A stretch of DNA of 18,886 nt from an uncultured Oscillospiraceae bacterium (GTDB lineage Bacteria > Bacillota > Clostridia > Oscillospirales > Oscillospiraceae), in contig CAKUCT010000008.1 of assembly GCA_934643765.1 (NCBI GenBank), positions 1 to 18,886 on the forward strand, given 5' to 3'. Of this stretch, positions 13,398-18,886 are shown in pieces. A program made the translations under genes and the position numbers. Each line of letters opens with the position of its first letter. Position 1 is the first letter of the stretch. Below the pieces are notes generated by a model. It was not told the origin of the DNA, did no database searches, and was given only the letters and a program-made list of their open reading frames with translations.

Positions 13398-15044
13398 TTA
13401 CTCTGCTTCTGAATCGGACGCGCCGCCAGCAGCGTCCGCACTCTGCTCGCTTTCGTCCGCGCCGGTCTGGTCCTGGGCTGCAGCCTCTTCCGCTGCCGCC
13501 TGCTCTGCCGCGGCTGCGCGCGACTCAGCCTGCACATCGAAGATCGCCGCGTCGTCGAAGTTCGTCTCCATCGGATACTTTTCGCGCAGCGCGTCCTCCA
13601 GCTCAACCGAGCGCTCGCTGAGCATATCGCCCCGGGCCGTCTCCAGCCAGTAGATCTCTTCGCCCTGGCTGACGTAATACATGATATGATAGCCGTAGTC
13701 CGTCTTCACGATGGCCGTATCGCCAGCCTGACGCGCATCATCAAAGCACCATGCGTCAAACTCGTCGATCATCTGGCCGGGGTACACATCGGTGTACAGC
13801 CCGCCGTTGGAAGCGCTGCCGGGATCCTCGGAATATTCCCCAGCCAGCGCCGCGAAAGAATCCTCCGTCGCCTCGCCGGACTGCCACTCGTTCAGAATCT
13901 TCTGCGCCTTCTGCTCGGCCTCGATCCAGGCCGCGACGGTGTACTCGCCGTTCTCGTCCTGCTCCTGCGGCATGACAAGAATGTGCCGCACGTTCACCAG
14001 CGGCTTATCCACCTTCAGCACGCGGTTAGCTTCGTATGTTTCCGCGTTTTCATCATAGTAATCGCTGATTTCCTGGTCGGTCAGCGCAATCTCGTCAATC
14101 AGCTTCTGCATATAGCGCGAAGCGCGCATATTGTCGCGCACGAACGCCAGATAGTCCTCCACGCTGACCGCCGGGCCAAACGATGCCTGCAGATAGGCAA
14201 GGCCGCTGTCAAAGCCATAGTAGGCCGCCGTCGCGTCCAGGCTCTCCGGAATGGCGGCAATTTCATTTTCATCCTCTTCCGGAAGCTCGAAGCCCGCTTC
14301 GTCCGCCTCGAGATTGAGCGCGGCAATGGAATGGAACATATCCGCCGCGCCGGACAAGAACGCCTGCTGCCAGGTCTGCTCTTCGCTGTACGCCTGCTCG
14401 TCCAGACCCTTGGTGCTGTCCATCAGATAGCTCAGGTACGAGCCGTAATTGTTGGCAAACGTATAATACTGCTGCCAGTAATAGAGGTTCAGATCGCGGT
14501 TGGTCATCTCCTTGCCGCCGCAGGTGGCAATCACGAGCGCCAGCTCCGCGTCGTCGAGCTGCTCCGCCGTCGCGGTGTAGGAGGTGTAGCCCGCTTCGTT
14601 GGTGTGCATCACGCTGCCCTGTGTGCCTTCGTTTTGCGCAGACTCGCTCTGTGAAGCCGCGGGCATCTCGTCCGCCTTCGGCGTCTTGGCGTCTTTGCTG
14701 ATCTTCACGGCGGCAAATACCGCCACCAGCGCCAGCGCGCCCGCCACACAGCCAATCACCAGGCCGCGCTTGGATTTTTTCTGCGCCGGAGTGGGATCGG
14801 TCGGTTCCGCCTCGCCGCTTGACGCCGCGCAGGCATCTTCCGCATCTTCCGGCGCAGGCTCTGCGTCCTCCGCCGCCGCGTCCGTCTCGTCTTCCGCGCG
14901 GGCCTCATTTTCATCCAGACCCTGTACCTCTTCGGTGTCCGTCTCCGGCGTGCAGGCCGCAGCGGTTTCTTCTACCTCCTGCCCGCAGGCGGGGCATACC
15001 TTCTCTTCCGGCGCAATCTCTGCGCCGCAATGGTTACATTTCAT
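13398..15044 (-). CDS. Membrane-anchored parvulin-type peptidyl-prolyl isomerase with cytoplasmic zinc ribbon
   Basis: 548 residues. The layout is: zinc ribbon C3-x2-C6 ... C17-x2-C20; an acidic Glu/Asp/Ala/Pro linker at about 23-87; a KKSKR patch then one transmembrane helix at about 94-113; an extracytoplasmic SurA/PrsA-like helical N-domain at about 160-330; a parvulin PPIase domain at about 348-460 with VRHILV (His354) and YGYHIMYYV (His453); and an Ala/Glu/Asp-rich tail from about 505. It should fold exported proteins like PrsA but lacks a lipoprotein signal, being held by an internal anchor with the zinc ribbon inside the cell. The ATG at 15044 is behind GGAGGGAAGG; the frame is open 76 codons further up with no start signals, and its promoter lies inside that stretch. 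First gene of the operon. Confidence 0.9.
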   Translation of the reverse strand: MKCNHCGAEIAPEEKVCPACGQEVEETAAACTPETDTEEVQGLDENEARAEDETDAAAEDAEPAPEDAEDACAASSGEAEPTDPTPAQKKSKRGLVIGCVAGALALVAVFAAVKISKDAKTPKADEMPAASQSESAQNEGTQGSVMHTNEAGYTSYTATAEQLDDAELALVIATCGGKEMTNRDLNLYYWQQYYTFANNYGSYLSYLMDSTKGLDEQAYSEEQTWQQAFLSGAADMFHSIAALNLEADEAGFELPEEDENEIAAIPESLDATAAYYGFDSGLAYLQASFGPAVSVEDYLAFVRDNMRASRYMQKLIDEIALTDQEISDYYDENAETYEANRVLKVDKPLVNVRHILVMPQEQDENGEYTVAAWIEAEQKAQKILNEWQSGEATEDSFAALAGEYSEDPGSASNGGLYTDVYPGQMIDEFDAWCFDDARQAGDTAIVKTDYGYHIMYYVSQGEEIYWLETARGDMLSERSVELEDALREKYPMETNFDDAAIFDVQAESRAAAAEQAAAEEAAAQDQTGADESEQSADAAGGASDSEAE

Positions 15045-15060
15045 CGTATTTTTCCTTCCC

Positions 15061-15081
15061 TCCGCCGCGCTTTGCGGCGGA
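15061..15081 (-). other. 5' leader hairpin of the foldase mRNA
   Basis: TCCGCCGC-N5-GCGGCGGA, a perfect 8-bp stem whose 3' arm in the mRNA runs directly into the GGGAAGGA ribosome binding region. It may stabilise the mRNA or limit initiation. Confidence 0.55.
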
Positions 15082-15150
15082 ATCTGTGTTTGATCGCCAT
15101 CTGTTTTCTTCCGGACTCGCCGTTGGCGCGCCCGGGAAATGATCTGTTTC

Positions 15151-15179
15151 AGTTTACCACAGCGGCCCCGGTTTTGCAA
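15151..15179 (-). promoter_or_regulatory. Sigma-A-type promoter of the foldase operon
   Basis: Minus-strand TTGCAA (15179-15174), 17-bp spacer, TAAACT (15156-15151), about 107 bp before the ATG. It gives a leader of roughly 100 bases containing the hairpin at 15061-15081. Confidence 0.82.
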
Positions 15180-15263
15180 TTCTGCACCCCCGGCGCAAGG
15201 GTAAATATTTTGTGAATTGTGCGCGCTTTTTCCCCTTTTCCCGCCGTTTGAGAATACTTTACA

Positions 15264-15292
15264 TTGAAACACGGACCGCTTTCTGGTATAAT
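15264..15292 (+). promoter_or_regulatory. miaB promoter P1 (sigma-A type)
   Basis: TTGAAA (15264-15269), 17-bp spacer, perfect TATAAT (15287-15292), about 100 bp before the miaB start. Confidence 0.9.
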
Positions 15293-15326
15293 AGCAGCAA
15301 AATGGGCGTATTTTGCCGGTCTGTTA

Positions 15327-15355
15327 TGGAAATGCCCGGCAGGCTGTGATATAAT
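15327..15355 (+). promoter_or_regulatory. miaB promoter P2 (extended -10 type)
   Basis: Perfect TATAAT (15350-15355) with an upstream TG at 15347-15348 (extended -10). The -35 region at 17-bp spacing is poor (TGGAAA, 15327-15332). It lies 40 bp before the miaB start. Confidence 0.7.
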
Positions 15356-15395
15356 GTAAAGTCACGATATCTGATAATTACCGGAGGAATCTGAT

Positions 15396-16802
15396 TTGGA
15401 GCGTCAAACCACCGTCATCTCCCAGCAGGAGCTTGATCGTCAGAGCGCCGTCTGCCGCGAAATCGCAGACTACTGGAAATCCCAGGGCCGCACACCGCTG
15501 GCCTTCGTCGATACGTATGGCTGTCAGCAGAACGAGGCTGACTCCGAGCGCATCCGCGGCATGCTGGCCGCCTGCGGCTACCGCATGTCTGACACCGAAG
15601 AGGGTGCAGACTGCATCGTCATCAACACCTGCGCCATCCGAGAGCACGCCGAAACGCGCGTCTACGGCAACGTCGGCGCGCTTGTCCATACAAAAAACCG
15701 GCACCCCTCGCAGAAGATTTTTCTCTGCGGCTGCATGATGGGCCAGCCCGCCGTGGTTGACAAGATCAAGCACAGCTACCACCATGTCGACGGCGTTTTT
15801 AACCCGCACCAGCTCTGGCGCTTCCCGGAGCTTTTACAATTTGTGCTGACGAAAAACAAGCGGATTTTTGCCGCTGAAGACTCCGCCGGCAATATTGCCG
15901 AGGGTCTTCCCGTCGTGCGCTCGTCCGGGCTCAAGGCGTGGGTGTCCATCATGTACGGCTGCAACAATTTCTGTTCGTACTGCATCGTGCCCTATGTGCG
16001 CGGCCGCGAGCGCTCCCGGCGCCCGGAAGAAATTCTCGACGAGGTCAAGGGCCTCATCGCCGCCGGTTATAAAGATATTACTCTGCTCGGCCAGAACGTC
16101 AACTCTTACGGAAAAGATCTTGACTGCGGCGTCGATTTTGCCGATCTTATGGCGCAGATCGCCGAGCTTCCCGGCCAGTTCTGGCTCCGCTTCATGACCA
16201 GCCACCCCAAGGACGCCTCGCGCAAGCTCTTCGATACGATTGCAAAATATCCAAAGATCTGCAAGCAGTTCCATCTGCCGTTCCAGTCCGGCAACGACCG
16301 GGTGCTCAAAACCATGAACCGGCACTATAACCGCGCGCAGTATCTGGAGCTTGTCGACTACGGACGGTCCATCATGCCGGAGCTTGTTCTGACAAGCGAC
16401 GTCATTGTCGGCTTCCCGGGCGAAACGGAAGAAGAGTTTGAAGATACCATCAGCCTCATTGAGCGCGTGCGCTACGACGCGCTGTTTACCTTCATCTTCT
16501 CTCCGCGCGGCGGAACGCCTGCCGCCAAAATGGAGGACCCGACGCCGAAGGAGGAAAAGAACCGCCGCTTTGACCGGCTCTGTCAGGTGCAGAACCAGAT
16601 TTCTCTGGAGATCCACCAGGCCTATGTCGGCCGGACCATGCGCGTCTTGGTCGACGGCCGCGACGGCGACAACCTCACCGCCCGAACCGAAGGCGGCCGG
16701 CTTGTCCGCCTTCCGGGTTCTGATGATCTGATCGGCCGGTTCATCGACGCGAAGATCACCGGCTGCACCACCTGGAGTCTGACCGGCGAGACTGCCGGCT
16801 AA
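15396..16802 (+). CDS. miaB: tRNA-2-methylthio-N6-dimethylallyladenosine synthase MiaB
   Basis: 468 residues. MiaB is a radical SAM methylthiotransferase that adds a 2-methylthio group to i6A37 of tRNAs reading UNN codons. It carries two Fe-S clusters. The N-terminal UPF0004 domain has Cys43 (DTYGCQQNEADS), Cys79 (INTCAIRE) and Cys113 (LCGCMMGQ). The radical SAM triad is Cys189, Cys193 and Cys196 (YGCNNFCSYC). A C-terminal TRAM domain covers about the last 65 residues. The start is a TTG at 15396, supported by CCGGAGG eight bases upstream and by the position of the conserved domain. mutS starts 71 bp downstream with no terminator between, the common miaB-mutS order. Confidence 0.96.
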   Translation: MERQTTVISQQELDRQSAVCREIADYWKSQGRTPLAFVDTYGCQQNEADSERIRGMLAACGYRMSDTEEGADCIVINTCAIREHAETRVYGNVGALVHTKNRHPSQKIFLCGCMMGQPAVVDKIKHSYHHVDGVFNPHQLWRFPELLQFVLTKNKRIFAAEDSAGNIAEGLPVVRSSGLKAWVSIMYGCNNFCSYCIVPYVRGRERSRRPEEILDEVKGLIAAGYKDITLLGQNVNSYGKDLDCGVDFADLMAQIAELPGQFWLRFMTSHPKDASRKLFDTIAKYPKICKQFHLPFQSGNDRVLKTMNRHYNRAQYLELVDYGRSIMPELVLTSDVIVGFPGETEEEFEDTISLIERVRYDALFTFIFSPRGGTPAAKMEDPTPKEEKNRRFDRLCQVQNQISLEIHQAYVGRTMRVLVDGRDGDNLTARTEGGRLVRLPGSDDLIGRFIDAKITGCTTWSLTGETAG

Positions 16803-16873
16803 TGACCCATTTTCGATTTTCCATCCGCAACTTACTGCGCTTTTCTATTCCTGAATGATTCGGAGGTTTTACC

Positions 16874-18886
16874 ATGGCTGAACTGACGCCCATGATGCAG
16901 CAGTACCGCACTGTCAAAGAGCAGAACCCTGACTGCATCCTCTTTTTCCGTCTGGGCGATTTCTATGAGATGTTCGACGAGGACGCGCGCATTGCGTCCC
17001 GGGAGCTTGACCTCACGCTGACCAGCCGCGACCATGCCAAGGATAAGGCCCCCGAGGATAAGGTTCCCATGTGCGGCGTGCCGTTCCACTCGTCAGAGAG
17101 CTATATCGCGCGGCTGGTGCAGAAGGGCTACAAGGTCGCCATCTGCGAGCAAATGGAAGATCCTGCGCTTGCCAAGGGCCTTGTCAAGCGTGACATCATC
17201 CGCATCGTAACGCCCGGCACCGTGACCGAGAGCTCGATGCTGGAGGAGTCCAAAAACAATTATTACGCCTGCGTCTATGGCGCGGACGGCCGCTTCGGCG
17301 CGGCGTTCTGCGATCTTTCCACCGGCGCGTTCAGCGCCACATCCTTTGAATCCAGCGACGCGGTGCAGGATGTATGCAATGAGCTTGGCAGCTTCAGCCC
17401 CACAGAGCTTCTGCTCGGCGGCGAGGCCGAGCAATCAGCGCAGATCCGCGCCGTCGCCGCGCAGCGCCTTGGCTGCTGCATGGGAAGAAGCAAGGACCAC
17501 CAGTTTGATCTGAGCTTCTGCAAGGCCGCCGTGGAATCGCAGTTCGGAAAGCCGCTCGACACGCTCGGCCTTGCCGGGCAGGAGGTCGCCGTCATTGCCG
17601 TGGGCGCGCTTTTGTGCGCGCTGCGCGACGCGCAGAAGAACGATCTGCCGCATATCCGAGCGCTGGACTATTATGTCGCGGGCAAATATATGGGCCTGGA
17701 TCTGACAGCCCGGCGTAATCTCGAGCTCACGGAGACCATGCGCTCGAAAGAAAAGAAGGGGAGTCTGCTCGGCGTTCTCGACAAGACAAAAACCGCCATG
17801 GGTGGGCGCCTTCTTCGCGCGTGGATGGAGCGGCCGCTTCTGAGCCCCGCGCAGATCGGAAAACGTCTGGCCGCAACGCAGGAGCTGGTGGACAAGACCA
17901 TCGACCGCGAAGAGCTGCGGCTTTCCCTGCGCGATGTCTCCGACTATGAGCGGGTGATGACAAGAATCGTCACCGGCACGGCCAACTGCCGGGACCTTGT
18001 CGCACTCGGCCAGGGCGCGTCGGTGCTGCCCGCCATCCATGACCGTCTCAGCACCATGCAGGCCCCGCTTTTAAAGCAGATCTATGAAGAACTCGACACG
18101 CTTTCGGATTTAAAGGAGGCCATCGAGCGCACGATTGTGGACGATCCGCCCTTTGTCCTGCGCGAAGGCGGCATGATCCGCCCCGGTGCAAACGAGACGC
18201 TGGACAAGCTCCGCGATATTCAGTCCGGCGGCACCGGCATGCTGACGGCCATCGAGGCGCGCGAAAAGGAGTCCACCGGCATCCGGAACCTGCGCGTGGG
18301 CTATAACCGCGTGTTCGGCTATTATATTGAGGTGGCCAAGGGCCAGCTGAATCTCATCCCGGAGCACTATATCCGCAAGCAAACCTTGTCTACCGGCGAG
18401 CGCTATATCACACAGGAGCTCAAGGAGCTGGAGTCGACGATTCTGGGCGCGAAGGACAAGATTGTCGCCCTGGAATATGAAATTTTCACGCAGCTGCGCA
18501 AGCAGGTCTCCGAGCAGGCCGCGCGCGTGCAGCGCACGGCGCAGGCCATCGCCTGCCTCGACGTTCTGTGCAGTTTTGCGCACACCGCCGTACATAATCA
18601 CTATTGCCGCCCGGAGGTTGACCTCTCCGGCGAAATCCGCATCACGCAGGGCAGGCATCCGGTGGTCGAGCAGATGCTCAAAGATACGCTCTTCGTCCCG
18701 AATGACACCGTGCTCGGCGCGGACGGCTGCCGCGCGGCTATCATCACCGGCCCAAACATGGCCGGTAAATCCACCTACATGCGCCAGGTGGCGCTGATTG
18801 TCCTCATGGCGCAGATGGGAAGCTTCGTCCCGGCCGCAAGCGCGCGCATCGGCATTGTCGACAAGCTCTTCACCCGTATCGGCGCG
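16874..18886 (+). CDS. mutS: DNA mismatch repair protein MutS, C-terminally cut by window edge
   Basis: 671 codons are present and the frame is still open at the right edge; MutS is usually 850-900 residues. It recognises mismatches and, with MutL, starts post-replicative repair. Visible parts are the mismatch-reading motif FFRLGDFYEMF (Phe30-Tyr31-Glu32) in domain I; the connector; the lever/core with GYNRVFGYYIEV and KQTLSTGERYITQELKELE of the clamp region; and the ATPase Walker A GPNMAGKST at 626-634. Walker B and the dimerisation tail lie outside. The ATG at 16874 has TTCGGAGG upstream. It is co-transcribed with miaB. Confidence 0.97.
   Translation, partial: MAELTPMMQQYRTVKEQNPDCILFFRLGDFYEMFDEDARIASRELDLTLTSRDHAKDKAPEDKVPMCGVPFHSSESYIARLVQKGYKVAICEQMEDPALAKGLVKRDIIRIVTPGTVTESSMLEESKNNYYACVYGADGRFGAAFCDLSTGAFSATSFESSDAVQDVCNELGSFSPTELLLGGEAEQSAQIRAVAAQRLGCCMGRSKDHQFDLSFCKAAVESQFGKPLDTLGLAGQEVAVIAVGALLCALRDAQKNDLPHIRALDYYVAGKYMGLDLTARRNLELTETMRSKEKKGSLLGVLDKTKTAMGGRLLRAWMERPLLSPAQIGKRLAATQELVDKTIDREELRLSLRDVSDYERVMTRIVTGTANCRDLVALGQGASVLPAIHDRLSTMQAPLLKQIYEELDTLSDLKEAIERTIVDDPPFVLREGGMIRPGANETLDKLRDIQSGGTGMLTAIEAREKESTGIRNLRVGYNRVFGYYIEVAKGQLNLIPEHYIRKQTLSTGERYITQELKELESTILGAKDKIVALEYEIFTQLRKQVSEQAARVQRTAQAIACLDVLCSFAHTAVHNHYCRPEVDLSGEIRITQGRHPVVEQMLKDTLFVPNDTVLGADGCRAAIITGPNMAGKSTYMRQVALIVLMAQMGSFVPAASARIGIVDKLFTRIGA

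Larger units (their letters stand above)
15256..15362. repeat. 10-bp perfect inverted repeat bracketing the miaB promoters
   Basis: ACTTTACATT at 15256-15265 and its exact reverse complement AATGTAAAGT at 15353-15362, separated by 87 bp. The left arm overlaps the P1 -35 box and the right arm overlaps the P2 -10 box. Function unknown. Confidence 0.7.

Noticed and set aside
13686..14654. 322-codon open frame on the plus strand
   Set aside because: Antisense to the foldase; composition is a mirror of its acidic, Ala-rich coding.
14873..15272. Upstream extension of the foldase to 15272
   Set aside because: The added 76 codons have no ribosome binding site and contain the gene's own -35/-10 boxes; the zinc-ribbon start at 15044 has a good site.

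Overview
The window reads as chromosomal core sequence from a moderately GC-rich, anaerobic, spore-forming Firmicute, most likely a gut Oscillospiraceae/Ruminococcaceae-type clostridium. The evidence is a SpoIIP sporulation hydrolase, a PerR / reverse-rubrerythrin / rubredoxin anti-oxidant cassette typical of strict anaerobes, HrcA/CIRCE control of the dnaK operon, and a T-box in front of hisS-aspS. The genus is inference. I see no rRNA, tRNA, CRISPR array, insertion sequence or prophage.

Left part (1-3000, minus strand): a minD-like ATPase gene, an mgsA-like gene, a T-box leader, hisS and the first eight codons of aspS, all reading leftwards. The minD-like gene has a strong sigma-A-type promoter (3036-3064). 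The T-box (1541-1793) carries an overlapping Asp/His specifier (GACAU), which suits a hisS-aspS transcript. The MgsA-like protein keeps the methylglyoxal synthase fold signature but has replaced residues aligned with the catalytic Asp and His, so it may be a pseudoenzyme. It is the most interesting protein in the window.

Middle left (3158-6500, plus strand): spoIIP; perR with its own promoter and a perfect TAATAA-N3-TTATTA operator-like palindrome; reverse rubrerythrin; a 52-residue rubredoxin; a strong terminator. Two small uncharacterised genes follow, one a single-pass membrane protein and one a 73-residue soluble protein. They are preceded by an AAGTGGAT-type direct-repeat cluster and closed by a bidirectional terminator at 6512-6537.

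Middle (6557-11493, minus strand): the classical heat-shock operon hrcA-grpE-dnaK-dnaJ, with a TTGACA/TAAACT promoter and a perfect CIRCE operator over the predicted start site. Two stem-loops lie between dnaK and dnaJ.

Right part: a minus-strand operon (15179 down to 11528) encodes a zinc-ribbon/TM/parvulin foldase, a diacylglycerol-kinase-family lipid kinase and an inositol-monophosphatase-family enzyme, ending in a strong terminator. Divergently, two tandem promoters drive miaB (TTG start) and mutS. The last gene runs off the right edge after 671 codons. The 351-bp divergent region holds three promoters and a perfect 10-bp inverted repeat that brackets the miaB promoters.
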